From positions 5,394,001 through 5,458,000 of the forward strand of contig CAUJLY010000001.1 in NCBI GenBank assembly GCA_963281155.1: DNA of 64,000 bases, given 5' to 3'. Below, piece after piece: positions 45,535-57,500 of the stretch (position 1 is its first letter; the number at the start of each line of letters is the position of its first letter). Position numbers and translations under genes: made by a program. This DNA is from Rhabditophanes sp. KR3021. Taxonomy: Eukaryota; Nematoda; Chromadorea; Rhabditida; Alloionematidae. The notes below the pieces were generated by a model that saw only the letters and a list, made by a program, of their open reading frames with translations, was not told the DNA's origin and did not search any database.

Positions 45535-47276
45535 AGCATTGGGAATATATGTTGATCACGACTTACTAAGTAGGAAGCGAATATTCAAGAGAACTAAAAT
45601 CAAATATATGAGTAAATGGCTAAATGATAAAAATTTTATCAACAATATAGTTAGCAGTGTATTAACTTGCACATGATTTTGATTAATCATACAAACATCA
45701 TCCTTTTTAATATAAGAGTAAATTCGATTAGCAAAAAAGAACAATCTGAGATTGCCCAACATTATTTTAAATTACATAAGATTATATTCAAAGTTGCTTA
45801 AGATCACTTAAAATTCCTTAAGATTATGTATTAAAAACGGTATAAAATTATTAAAATTGGATCATATGTCTCAAAATATGGTAACAATTAAGGCATTTTA
45901 TTTACAAGGGTTTTCTAACAATTAATTAATGTTAACAAAGAATAATATTGTCGATGAATAATTTATTTAGTGTTGCTAGTATTACATGTTTGGGAACGTA
46001 CTGAAAGGTGATAATAATTAACAGCTAGATGCTTATACAATGTCGATAAAGGCAGTGATTAGCAAAATTAATATGATGGTAGAATCGCATCATATTATTC
46101 AAAATGTTCTTTTAAATACTTGGTCATGAGAACGAAGTTTAAAGACTGTTGTTCATATTCACATACCTGTATCATTCAGTTAGCAATTATTCTATCAATT
46201 ATTGCTAATAAATTATTTATTGCCATTGTAATGATTTTTCGAGTAATACTTGCTAATACAATCATGTTGCTTGAATTTATTCGCTCTACCAGGTTTACAT
46301 AATTATTTTCATTTGAATTGTCTCTTTTTAATCATTAATTCCTTAAGTAAATAAAATACGCTGCCTTATTTTTTATCAAGATTAAAATAAGTATACTTAT
46401 GTTGTTGAAAGATATAAATGTGTCATTTTGTTTAAAAGGTATTCACTACCAGAAAAAGAAGTACATTTAAGTTTTTCAAAAACAGGGAAGCGTATTTAGG
46501 TGTCTTTCTTTCACTTTTTGGAAGAGTAAACTGATTTTGCACATATCTTTATATTTGTATGGCGATGGTTCTATATTAAGATTGACCTTTTTTTGCATCA
46601 GCCCAATGCAAGTCTAAAATAAACGTCATATTTGTACAGATAATGTACAAACAGATAAATTGTACGTAGTTGTACATTTATTTGATTAACTTGATTTGAA
46701 GTTTCTTTGTTCCGAATTGTGTTTCCGATAATTTATGTGAGTGCAAATACTTCAAATGTTATTAATCATAGAAAATAAGTCAAAGTATGAAAATAAGCAG
46801 TGAGTAAGCAAGCATCTCTTAAATGTCATAATCATTTAATACATATTTACAAAAATACAGTTTTAAAAAAAATATAAAAATTGCTTTAGATTAAAAAATT
46901 TGTCATCAAATTATGGTCTACCATTTTTGTAATAACTTAATATATTCGTATAAAATAAGCCAAAGTGAAGAAATCAGAGTTTAGGGATATAAAAACACGT
47001 TTAAAGAAATGAAACATACGTTATTTTTATTGTGAATTAGATTTAAAAAGAAGGATTTAACATATTCATTTATATATCTGAATTAATATTCCTTTGCTTG
47101 GTTTAAAAGAAATCCATACACTTTTATTTTTTCTTAATTTTGTTTGTTGTATACAAACAATGCCAAGGTTTTTCATCAACTCCCACCTACATTTAATGTA
47201 ATTCAATGTGAGTTTCAATAAAAATTTCAATAATATTTAAATACGTTAATAGTTAAACTTATATCTTAAAAATAAG
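45535..47276. other. Intergenic, 1.7 kb
   Basis: AT-rich; frames at 45556-45762 and 46120-46302 are low-complexity and lack partners. No RNA gene seen. Confidence 0.45.
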
Positions 47277-47780
47277 ATGTTTAAAAATGTTGGAGTAAAT
47301 ATTCATAATATTTTGTTAATTATTATTTTTATTAATAAAATTAATGGCTGTTATTCTGTTTCTAAAAAAGAGACAATAGAAATTTCGGCAAAAGAAGTAA
47401 ATAGCGTTTGCTGTAATATTCTTACTGGAGCAGAGCGATTGCCTACAATAAACCCAATTTCTAATGATGATGCTTCTATCACCTCTAATATGGATACTAA
47501 CGCGCAACTTCATTATTATCAGGATTCTCAGAAGTGCGTGGTAGATACATTAATATCGTGTAGGGTAAGTGTGTTGATACTCAAAATAGCATTCTTTTTT
47601 TAGATTGTTCCGAACACAAAATTTACAAAAGCCCATGTGCAACTTGTTGACAGTTCAAAAAATGTAGTTTTCAGTTTGAGTGAAATTGAGAAGGCTGGCG
47701 TGTCTATAAGTTGTGATAACAAACAGCAGTGGATTGTAAATGATCAAGTATTTACACACATTTCTTGTTCTCAAAGTTAG
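47277..47780 (+). CDS. Secreted Cys-containing protein of unknown family
   Basis: Two exons, 47277-47564 and 47604-47780, intron 39 nt; 154 aa. Signal peptide at about 1-24 (ILLIIIFINKINGCY). Six or more cysteines in the mature part (NSVCCNIL, QKCVVDTLISCR, VSISCDNKQQW, HISCSQS at the end). The ending with a W-x-V-N-D strand and final Cys suggests a small beta-rich domain such as the nematode C6-like class, but I cannot assign it. Confidence 0.65.
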
Positions 47781-48042
47781 TGTTTTATTCAATCAAATAT
47801 ATGCATTTTTTGTACCAAATTACAATAAATAAAAACGGTATATTATTTTGTTTGCTGATTTTAAATTACACTATATTTGAAATGTTGAACTCAAATTAAG
47901 CATACTTTTGGTATTAGGCTAAATACTTTGTTAATACAAAGAACAACGAAATAAATACACAAAAAGATGTATTTAAAGAAGTTGTAAAATTATTATTAAC
48001 ATAAAAGTGAAAAGACACTTCCCTAGTTATTAATAATCAGGT

Positions 48043-48643
48043 ATGTCTAAATTGGCTGTTACACTTGCATTTGTTGCCACATTGGCTTTTATTTCTGGAG
48101 ATTACAATAAACAGTCTCCATTGTATTTGGCCTTAACCAGGGCTCAGATTAATCAAATCAAATACATTGAAGAAGATGATGTTTCCTCAAAAATGGACGT
48201 TAGAAGAAATGTTGAAAACTACGTAAAAGGATTGGGCGGAAATTTGGGAGTAAGTAAATTATAATATATTTTGTATTTATATATTTAATTGTTAGACCCT
48301 CTATGATGATTTCATGCGAACACAAACTTCATTAGTTCAAAGTGTTAAGCAAAACAGAAGAGATCTCATTAATAGTTCGACAATGACTGCAAATGCCAAG
48401 GCTGCACAACTCAAGATAGATGAGATCGAAACTAACGATAGTTTGAGTAGTAATCAGGAAGAACAACAAATTAGATCTCTTAAAAACACACTTTCTAATT
48501 CTGAACGTAATGAATTAAAAAATTTTGAAGACGGCAGAATGAACAATAATGTGAACGGAAGAATGAACAATAATCTTGGATCAGGAAATACCTACTATGA
48601 TATTTATGATTTTGATTTTGACGAAATCTACGAAATTGCTTAA
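48043..48643 (+). CDS. SXP/RAL-2-like (DUF148) secreted protein, copy 1
   Basis: Two exons, 48043-48249 and 48296-48643, intron 46 nt; 184 aa. Signal peptide MSKLAVTLAFVATLAFISG. The rest is helical, with the pattern ALTRAQINQIKYIEEDDVSS...NVENYVKGLG, LYDDF, SVKQNRRDLINSS, MTANAKAAQLKIDEI and SNSERNELKNFEDG, similar to the nematode SXP/RAL-2 family of secreted antigens. Tail is Asn/Gly-rich and ends in DFDEIYEIA. The downstream neighbour is a clear paralogue with the intron in the same place. Confidence 0.65.
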
Positions 48644-49121
48644 TTAACTCTTTATCACTTTATGAAATCATTCATCTTAAAATAAAATTTAATCTTCAAA
48701 ACAAATATGACCTCAAATTGTGTATACGATCATATTTTATAGTTTGAACCAAAACTATAAACTAAAATAATCTTTATTCAAACAAATTCTTATTCAACGA
48801 ATGAAGGTCTACATGTTTTTAAAAGTGAACAAAAATAATAAACGCTAAGGGTGTTTACGTATTTATCATACATAACTTGCTAAATAAAGTTATTTTGTTG
48901 ACATTATAATAGTCGATCATTTAATTGTACACTTGGGAATGATTTAACTAATTAAATTTATATTGAATTCATGGAATTTTATATTACGTTATATTAATAG
49001 CTTTCAAATTTGCAAAAAAGATTAATAGTGAGACCAAAATAGATTATGTAAACTTTACTTATAAATTATATTCAATATATAAATAAGTAACAATGCAGGA
49101 ATAGTCAACTAAAGCAAAGTC
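48644..49121. other. Intergenic, 0.48 kb
   Basis: Spacer between the two SXP/RAL-2-like copies. No gene. AATAAA near 48681. Confidence 0.5.
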
Positions 49122-49702
49122 ATGAAGTTATTTATTTTCATATTTATTATTGGATCAGCATATTTGGTGGAAGCAGATTCAAAGAGATATTCTCCATTAT
49201 ATCAAGCATTGACTCAAGATCAAATATATCAGATTAGGTACATTGAAAATGACAATGTTTCCTCACGAAAAGAAGTTATTGCAAATGTCAAAAAGTACAT
49301 ACTCGGAATAGGTGCTAATTTCAGCGTATGTTACAAATTACCGTTTTCAATTAAATTATATTTCAGAGTCTTTATGATAACTTTATGAATACACAGAGAG
49401 ATTTATTAGATCAAATAAAAGTTAAGCGTAACCAATTAATTGACAGTGCTAACATGACCAGTACTGCGAAAGCGGCCCAGAAGAAAATAGATCAAGCTTC
49501 TATGGATTTAAGTATTAGTAGAAATGATGAGCGAGAAAAAATCAGACAAATTAGATTTTCCTTAACAGAAAATGAACGCAGAGAACTAAATGATTTCCAG
49601 CATGGGAGATTAAATAACTTTGTAATTGGCAGAACACGTAACGGAAACAGAAACGATCATGGATATAATGTTAATTTTGATTATATTTATGACATTGTAT
49701 AA
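49122..49702 (+). CDS. SXP/RAL-2-like (DUF148) secreted protein, copy 2
   Basis: Two exons, 49122-49325 and 49367-49702, intron 41 nt; 179 aa. Signal peptide MKLFIFIFIIGSAYLVEA. Aligns with copy 1 along its length (SPLYQALTQDQIYQIRYIE, SLYDNFMNTQRDL, STAKAAQKKIDQA, LTENERRELNDFQHGR) and also ends in a F-D-Y-I-Y-D-I-V tail. Tandem duplicates, about half identical by eye. Family assignment is by pattern only. Confidence 0.65.
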
Positions 49703-49741
49703 TTAGATTGTTCAAAATATCATTTATAATTAAAACCATAA

Positions 49742-50746
49742 TTATCCAATGGCTTTACCTTTCTTTTTGTTTGCTCTTTTAGGTGCCGGTTTCTTACTCT
49801 TTTTACGATTTTTCTTCATCTTAAATTTTTTTAGTTTCTTGACAGGCCGAGGTTTACTTTTCGCATGTTCAACTCCAAGTTTTACAATTCTAGTAATTGG
49901 CACTGCTGGTTTCGTATCTCCAAAATGAAAATTCATTACAACATTTCCATCTTTTAATCTACTCATATTAGTCGGATCCATTAAATCTATGGTACTTGTA
50001 ACACCGTCTTTTACTATAGTGATTTTAGAGTTAACTTTTGCAGCTTCAGTAGTTTTTTCATCAGGCTCATCGTAATCTATAATTGTTTCCATGGTGGTTG
50101 TTTCTAACTTTGGAGTCGCTGTTTTTTCATCTTCATCCGCTTCTTCTTTCGTTTTTTCGTTATCTTCTTCTATTGATTTTTCTTTACTTTCTATTGTTTT
50201 TTCTTCATTTTCCTCTTCCTTTGTGATTTCTTCGTTTTCGATGACTTCTTTCGTACTTGCATGATCTTCGTTTATATGTTGAATGATCTGTATTTCCTTT
50301 TTAGTATCTTCAACTTCATGTGCGCTTGTTTTCGGTTCTTCCTCCACCATAATGTTTTGATCATAATTTATAATAAATGGTTTTTCAGTTATAGTTATTG
50401 TTTTCATCGGCACATTTCTTTCGATTATAAAAGTATTACTTTGATCACTATTAATTGGTGATATCATTTCATTATTTGAAAATGTGACTGTTCTTTTCCT
50501 AACTACCCCACTAGGTCCTTGAATAACTGACTCGCCTGGAAATATGATTATCTTTTTTTGTCCATTAAAATCTGTCTCGAAATGTCCACTTTTAAAGTTA
50601 TCAGCAATATGTTTTTTGATTATTTTTTGGATGTCTTCCTCCTCCTTAAATTTTCTGATGATTTCTCTTATTGAACAAAAAATAAATGATTTATTTAAAA
50701 TACAGCAAAAAATACATGAAATAAATATAATAACAGCATGTCTCAT
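49742..50746 (-). CDS. Secreted Glu/Lys-rich protein with a basic C-terminal tail
   Basis: Single exon, 334 aa. Signal peptide MRHAVIIFISCIFCCILNKS. Residues about 20-140 contain an amphipathic helix and a strand-rich region (KKIIIFPGESVIQG). Residues 150-235 are acidic Glu/Lys low-complexity, 240-290 include a TSTIDLMDPTNMSR motif, and 295-334 are Lys/Arg/Pro-rich (VKKLKKFKMKKNRKKSKK), possibly a polyanion-binding tail. No family recognised. Convergent with SXP copy 2, 39 bp apart. Confidence 0.65.
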   Translation of the reverse strand: MRHAVIIFISCIFCCILNKSFIFCSIREIIRKFKEEEDIQKIIKKHIADNFKSGHFETDFNGQKKIIIFPGESVIQGPSGVVRKRTVTFSNNEMISPINSDQSNTFIIERNVPMKTITITEKPFIINYDQNIMVEEEPKTSAHEVEDTKKEIQIIQHINEDHASTKEVIENEEITKEEENEEKTIESKEKSIEEDNEKTKEEADEDEKTATPKLETTTMETIIDYDEPDEKTTEAAKVNSKITIVKDGVTSTIDLMDPTNMSRLKDGNVVMNFHFGDTKPAVPITRIVKLGVEHAKSKPRPVKKLKKFKMKKNRKKSKKPAPKRANKKKGKAIG

Positions 50747-50914
50747 TACTTTAAGATTGATATAATAATAAACCCTTTAACTTGCTACTATATTTTTAGG
50801 TTTATTACTTTGTTTGTTATAATTTATGACTGTCTGATTATTTTTTATGATTTGTGTAAAGATATTAGGTCTAGTGTATCAGAAAGTTTTATTTGTTGAA
50901 ACTAAGTTAGTTAA

Positions 50915-51451
50915 TCAAAATTTATCAAATTCTGCCTCATTAGCCATTGTACGTCTGCCTTGTTTTCTCATACGGGCAAGATTTTCCATACGTTGATCAA
51001 GACTTCTATGATATGGTTGGGCATCAAATGAGTTATCTTCAACTTCTTTCGGTTCGAAGTCAGAAGCGTAAAAAACCTCATCTTCATTGGGTTGGGACTC
51101 CCCATGGAGAGGAATGTGTCTTCCATATCCAACATTGTCATCTGACAAATCAAATCTATTTCCTCCAGTTCCTTCTGCCATTCCATCTAAATCGTCAACA
51201 TGCATATCATCTCGACTTATTATTTTGGGTTCTTCATGAATTGGGCCAAACATTTCATTTTCCAAACCATTGCCAATACTTTTATGATGAACAATAGTCT
51301 TAGTGATTACTTTTTTGCGGTGACTTAGATTAGGATGGTACTCTGAGGGAAACATATCGTTGTCTTCCTCATTTCCAAACATATTTCCCATTCTACCACA
51401 TTGGCCTAATTCCATGAATACGACAAACAAAAAAGTAGATAAAATCTTCAT
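50915..51451 (-). CDS. Secreted acidic protein of unknown family
   Basis: Single exon, 178 aa; the start at 51451 gives signal peptide MKILSTFLFVVFMELGQCG. Mature part is Asp/Glu/Met/His-rich without cysteines (NMFGNEEDNDMF, DDMHVDDLDGMAEG, SQPNEDEVFYASDFEP) and ends in a basic helix (QRMENLARMRKQGRR). Composition suggests a disordered secreted protein. Same strand as the preceding Glu/Lys-rich gene. Confidence 0.6.
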   Translation of the reverse strand: MKILSTFLFVVFMELGQCGRMGNMFGNEEDNDMFPSEYHPNLSHRKKVITKTIVHHKSIGNGLENEMFGPIHEEPKIISRDDMHVDDLDGMAEGTGGNRFDLSDDNVGYGRHIPLHGESQPNEDEVFYASDFEPKEVEDNSFDAQPYHRSLDQRMENLARMRKQGRRTMANEAEFDKF

Positions 51452-52306
51452 TCTTAAAATATAATCGTCAGACAATATATAATTACATTATATGGTACCT
51501 TTTATAGCTTACAATATATTTATTTTCGAAACTGTTTATCATAAAACAAAGATGAGATATTAAGATTTTATTACTTATTAAAGACAAACTAATAAATCAT
51601 ATTTGCGTCACAATAAAGTGTAATTGATTATAAAATATTAATTTTAATACTTTTTGCCAACTTTCATAACCGGAAAGCCACTAGGTTGTTATATAGTATC
51701 TTTTACATATTCCCAATATGAAAATACAACAATAAATCAAGATGGCGACGATTACTAAGATATATAAATCTACTTGCCACTAAAAATGATCACACAAATC
51801 AAAATACTTTTGCTAAAAATATATATTGAAAACAACACGTGCACATACTTTTATTTTTTAGTCTTCAACTGATTATTTATTTAAGTTAATATAGCAATTA
51901 TTTTGTAAATGAATATAGTACAATTGTATTTATACTTCTACGAGTAAACAATTCCCTAAGTTTTGTTAATATAATTCTAATCTTTGTCTGTTTTGGTCCT
52001 CCAACTCGTATCCGGTCTACTAAAAACAAAATGTTAAAGTTGTAGCTGCTGATGAAGATGGTTATAAAATGTACCGAACACAAACTGCTAGTTTTATTTA
52101 TAAGAAATTTAATATATGTTAAGAAAATAAGGTGACTTTTTAAGATAGTCATCTCTTATATATCAGAATATGCTTTATAAAGCTATTAGCAATATAAAAC
52201 ACTATGAGTGGTATCAATTAATATAATGTGATCCTAAGATCACCTTTCGCAAAACATCTAATAATGTTGTGAGACGAATAAGAGAGATGTAAATATATCT
52301 CTTTAC
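51452..52306. other. Intergenic, 0.86 kb
   Basis: AT-rich; a frame at 51898-52152 has no supporting features. Confidence 0.45.
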
Positions 52307-52537
52307 ATGATCTTGAAAAAAAAGCTGTCGAAGGAAGAAATGGGAAAGTAGATAGTAGAATTAGAGATGCTGAAGAAGCTAAAGAGAAAAGAAACTGCAA
52401 GAGTGGCTGCATAGGGAAGGGACTACGCCTAGAAAGATTTCGGTACAACCAAGAAAAAATGGGAACTGCGAAAGGGTCGTCATCCTGACTCTGAGGAGAC
52501 TCATTTAATGAGTTTATTATGTGAAGGTAGATGTTGA
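52307..52537 (+). pseudogene. Coding-like frame with three internal TAG stops
   Basis: From an ATG at 52307, 77 codons read as a charged helical protein (LKKKLSKEEMGK, IVELEMLKKLKRKETARVAA, KDFGTTKKKWELRKGRH, DSEETHLMSLL) to a TGA at 52535, broken by three stops, all TAG. Local base composition is less AT-rich than its surroundings. No family recognised. Most likely a decayed coding fragment. Confidence 0.3.
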
Positions 52538-52841
52538 GTGAATAAAATATTTGATGTTTATTTTGTGTATATTCCTAAAAGGTAGAGACAGATTCAATTA
52601 AATAATAATTAACACACCTTTAGATCTCAAATTTATGTGAATTTTACAAAAAAGCATATTAATATGTAATTTCCTTCCCGAAGAATTAATACATGTCAGA
52701 ATATAATTGAATCTTATTTAAATAAAGATTATGTATTATGAAATTACGGGTATTACTTTAATTAAATGGGATAGATTGGCGAAAATGCTCCCTTCATTTC
52801 TAGCAGGAATTATTCACAGTGGAAGGCTTGTCTTCCTAAAA
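52538..52841. other. Intergenic, 0.30 kb
   Basis: AT-rich; nothing recognised. Confidence 0.5.
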
Positions 52842-53396
52842 CTAGAAGATATTATCGAGATGATAAACGTCATATAAAAGTTCTTTATTAGAATTGGCTT
52901 GACTTTGGAGTTGCTCAATCTGTTGCTGATGGTTGATGTTGCCATGATGGAGGTAAATGATCGCCAAGCCACCAATCAAAACGGAAAGAGTTCCTGCAAC
53001 CATAACAATTCCACTGGCTCTTTCACTCATTTCACGAATGGTACCGCCAGAGATACGCTCAGGAATATCATTGATATTCTTAAACATCCCAGTAGATACA
53101 AGATAGATTTTGTCAATTATATTAGGTTTGTAACCATAATCTTGAGACATTTTTCTTGAGAATCTGTCCTGAGCTTTTTTGGCATCAAATTGTTGCTTTG
53201 TCATATGTGGATGCAAGTCTTGCGTTGAATGCTGAATTAAAAAATATTAACTTGAATATTATGAATAAAATATGTTGCTTACCTGCGGATGAGTTTGATA
53301 GTAAGTATCAGGATGAATAGCAGTTGAATATTTGGCCATATAAGCCAAGAAATTCAAATTAGGAATATTACTCTTTACGATATTTAGTTTGTTCAT
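52842..53396 (-). CDS. Single-TM protein of unknown family
   Basis: Two exons, 53283-53396 and 52842-53231; 167 aa. No signal peptide. Residues 1-38 (MNKLNIVKSNIPNLNFLAYM...) could be a mitochondrial targeting-like start. A conserved-looking block FSRKMSQDYGYKPNIIDKIY is followed by a loop with Pro-Glu-Arg-Ile-Ser-Gly-Gly, one membrane span at about 110-132 (ASGIVMVAGTLSVLIGGLAIIYL), and a Gln-rich coiled-coil tail. Resembles small mitochondrial inner-membrane proteins in layout, but this is inference. Confidence 0.6.
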
Positions 53397-54554
53397 TTTG
53401 TGCAAGTATAGATTAAAAAATGGCTACATCTATAAACAATTCTGTTTTTATAGTTAATTTTTAGTAGAACATATGATTTCAATTTATATTGTGCGTGAGG
53501 AGAAAATATAAGTACAAAATTTGATAAACATGTTTACTTGTATTTTTGTTGCTGCAAAAGCCTTCTTTCTTTCCTATAAACAACGGTATCAAAGATTATT
53601 AATACCAGTAATTGCACTATTTACTCTTAGTTTGTTTTGCAAAAAAATATCTGTTTATGTAATTTCCCATAAATTGAATAATTCGTGTGGAAATTGTGAA
53701 CCATAGTGTGAGAACATCATACATAAATAGGTGTTTATTAAACGGAATGGATAGGTTATTATAAAATGCCGCAGTTTGATGATTAATTTTTCAATATTAT
53801 ATTCAAGTATTACGTTTTTTGTTTGTGTTTGATGTTAGTGCAGGAATGTTTAATTTTTAAACAAAAAGTATTGGCCAGATTACATGCAATGTTTGTGCTG
53901 ATTGTATGATGGTCTAAGCAATACAATTATTGAAACGCAGATGCTAAGACTAATACAGTAAAGACGACATCGATGAGATCTCCTTATCGTCATAAATTTT
54001 CACTTTTGATAGACTCTTTACCAAAGCAACTGCTTAGCTTAATACATATACAAAGGAGATGTACAAAAGTCAGTTTCACCTTCAGCAAATCAACACTTTT
54101 GACAAAAAATATGTCTGCAATGTATGAAAGAAGGTGTCTCTAGATTCATTTGAGACATACATTATAAACAAAAGTTTGTAATTATGATAGTTTAACCATC
54201 ATTTTTATATTCCATCCACACTCATTTTACTATAAAAGCAAGCATAAATGTATATACTTATATACAAATGCTATTTCCTTGTCAAAGACAAATTTATTCC
54301 ATCATTTGACAAGACGCACCGATAAATTATTTAAAAAATATCCGTTTATCACATTTGATATTGATGTGATAGTAATTTGTGTGCACACATTCTATTCCCC
54401 AAAATATTAAAAACGCATTCCATTTAACAATCTCTTATTAAAATCAAGTACATGTGTTAGTATTAATTAAGTATTTCTGTATTAGCTAGATATATCTGGA
54501 TTAGCTAATTATATCGTTTATTAACCATGTATATCTGTGTATTTCTAGGTTTGT
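53397..54554. other. Intergenic, 1.2 kb
   Basis: Upstream region of the Kidins220 gene. A TATTTCTAG acceptor at 54547-54548, just before the start codon, is a likely trans-splice or 5' exon site. Repeated TATATCTG(G/T) motifs at 54490-54540. No gene. Confidence 0.45.
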
Positions 54555-57500
54555 ATGGCTAGAAAAGGGTCGGTCACTTTGCCTTTGAAGGAATATAACC
54601 CTCAAAGTACAGTTTCCGGACTTTCTGGTGTAATTTCCAATTTTGCGGATATCGCTCTTGGTGGAGGACAATTCCATGTCTCGGAATATTTTAATGCTGC
54701 GGAATATGGTTTGTGGCAAAATTTAGAAGGTTTGCACAGAGGACATGTCAATAGTTTAAGAAATACTAGTGGTGAAACTTTGCTGATTGTTGCCGCTAAA
54801 GCGGGGCATATCAACATTGTTAGGCAATTAATTGAGGACTCTGATGTAGATGAGTCAGATAATGAGGGCTGGAGTGCCTTATTAAACGCTGCTGCTAACG
54901 GACATACAGATATATGCAAGATGTTAATTGAAAATGGCGCATCTATTGATTTGGCCGATTTGATGGGATGGACTCCTCTAATGTGGGCAGTTTACAAAAA
55001 TCATAGAGAAACAGTCGCCTTACTTTTAAATTATAAAGTTCAAATTAATATTGTTGATGATGACGATGGCTTGACTCCTTTAATTTTGTGTAGGTATTCA
55101 TTTATTAGATACATCTTTATATTTAAATATCTTATTTTCAACTTCACTCTTGATTTCAGCTGCCGGAAGAGGATATCAAGAAATCGTGAAACTATTATTA
55201 GAAAATGGCGCTGCCGTTAACTCATGTGACAAGTTTGGATCTACGTCTCTTATTTGGGCTTCTCGCAAAGGTTACTTAAACATCGTTGAAATACTTCTCA
55301 ATGATGGTTGCGAAGTCGACGCCGTTGGAATGTACGGTTCAACCGCTCTGATGCTTGCGACTAAAGGAAATTTTATCGAAGTTGTGGAAAAATTGCTTTC
55401 ACGTGAACCAAATGTCAATGTTGTTGATTATAAGTAAGGAATTTGATTATTTATTAAATTTAAGGGCACAAATTGATATAAAAATATTAAGACATTTTAT
55501 TCGAAAAGTGATCACACAGTCGTATTCAAATAATAATCTTGTAAAAATTAATGACACGTACTCCATTTTAGTGGGTTATCGGCATTAGCTATTGCTTGCA
55601 GGGAAGGATATGAAAAGATTGCCGAAATTTTGATACAATCAGGGGCTTTTGTCAATTTGATTGATAGATATGGAAATTCAATTTTGGCTAGCGCAGTCAG
55701 AAGTGGGAGCTGCAATATCGTTCGTATGCTGTTGGAAAAATACTCGGATGTTAATACAAAAGACTCGGAATCGAGAACACCACTTCACTTGGCAATTGAC
55801 AAAAGTTACATTGATATGGTTGTATTATTACTGGAAAAGAAGCCAAATTTAGAAGTTAAAAATAAAGATGGGGAGACACCTTTATTTAGAGCAGTCAAAA
55901 ATAGACATGTCGCAATTGCACAGCTGCTTGTCAATGCTGGAGCAAAAGTTTCAGCCCAGGACAAATACGGTGAAAACTCCCTTCATTTATCCTTACGTGC
56001 AAGGTCTAAGAGAATGACCCAATTGTTACTTTCAAATCCATCAGACTCCAAGCTTCTGTATCGTCCAAATAAATTAACCCAAACGCCTTATTCCATTGAC
56101 CAAGAAGTAAGTTTATCACTTGAATATTACACGAGTTTATATATTGGTAGTATTATTAAGTATAAAGTATATATCGAACACTGAAGTTAATAGAATAAGT
56201 CTAAAGTTTATATTTTTTAGAATCCCACTCCAATTATGCCACAAATCTTCGGATCAATGGATAGTGATATGCAAGTTAATTCTATGCTCGGATATGATAT
56301 TTACAGTGATGTTATGGCTGACGTCCTATGCGACCCTCAACTTAAACTTCCTCTGACAATTGGCTTCTTCAGTCGTTGGGGAAATGGCAAATCATTTTTA
56401 CTACCAAAGATGAGAGATTCTATGGTAAGTTTTTCAAGAACATGGCTTGATGGTGCAAACATTCAATGGTCTTGGGCAATTGTTACATTCTTATTTGTAC
56501 TTTCACTTTACATAACTCTTATTGGGGTCACAATTGCTGCTATATCTGAAAGTATCCGTGTTATTTTTATAACTGGCATATCTGGCTCTTCTTTGTTCAT
56601 TATTTTGACGATCTTCTATTTCGTTTTATATCATGGTAATGAGAGAAAGACATGGCAAAAAGCGGTAATTTCAGATATGAAGTTTTCCAGATTCTTACAT
56701 CAACTCAAATTAATCGCGAAAGTTTTGACCCTGAATGCTCCGAAAAGATCACACAAAGAATTAACTATTTCACCCGTTTCATTCCTCTTTGCTGATGACC
56801 ATAAACTGTGTAGTGTAGGTAGTGAACATTCTCTAACGGCTATTTTAACAACTTTGTATGATTCAATTGAGGAACACTTCGGACCCATTTCAGTCCGACT
56901 GCTTACAGCCATAAATCCAATGTTCCGAGGAGAAAAAAATGCCAAATTCAGAACTTACTGCTGTTTTCCCGCCATTGTTACCGGATTGATCACACTATTA
57001 TCATTAGGGTTATCACTATTTTTTGCAGCACAAGCCTTATTTTACCGAAATATTTTTAATCCAACTCCAACTTATACTATTCTCTCTATAATTTTCATAA
57101 TTTTGTTTGGATTATTATCACTCTACCCATGCTATGTTATCATAGTGTACTTATTCACAAATATAGCAAGAAGGAGAATGAAAAAAATGGACAAAGAAGC
57201 CCATACCATTCCATTTGAAAGGTTGATTCAAAAGTTACAACGTGAAGTGCATTTGTTATCAGATATGGTTAAGGCTTTGGATGCTTTTACTAACAGTCAA
57301 ACACGATTAGTGGTAATGGTTGATGGGATGGATAATAACGAGAATTCCAAAATTGTTCAGATATTAGATGCTTTAACGTTGTTATTCGGAACGGAACCAA
57401 ATTCACCATTTGTATTAATATTAGCTGTTGATAGACATATCATTGTAAATGCTGCCACTGAAAATATCAAATCAAGCAGAGGCGGACAGGATAGTTCGGG

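Noticed and set aside
50947..51297. Plus-strand frame opposite the acidic secreted protein
   Set aside because: Antisense shadow; the minus-strand frame has the signal peptide and biased composition of a real product.
56700..56945. Minus-strand frame inside Kidins220
   Set aside because: Shadow of a long, well-supported coding exon.
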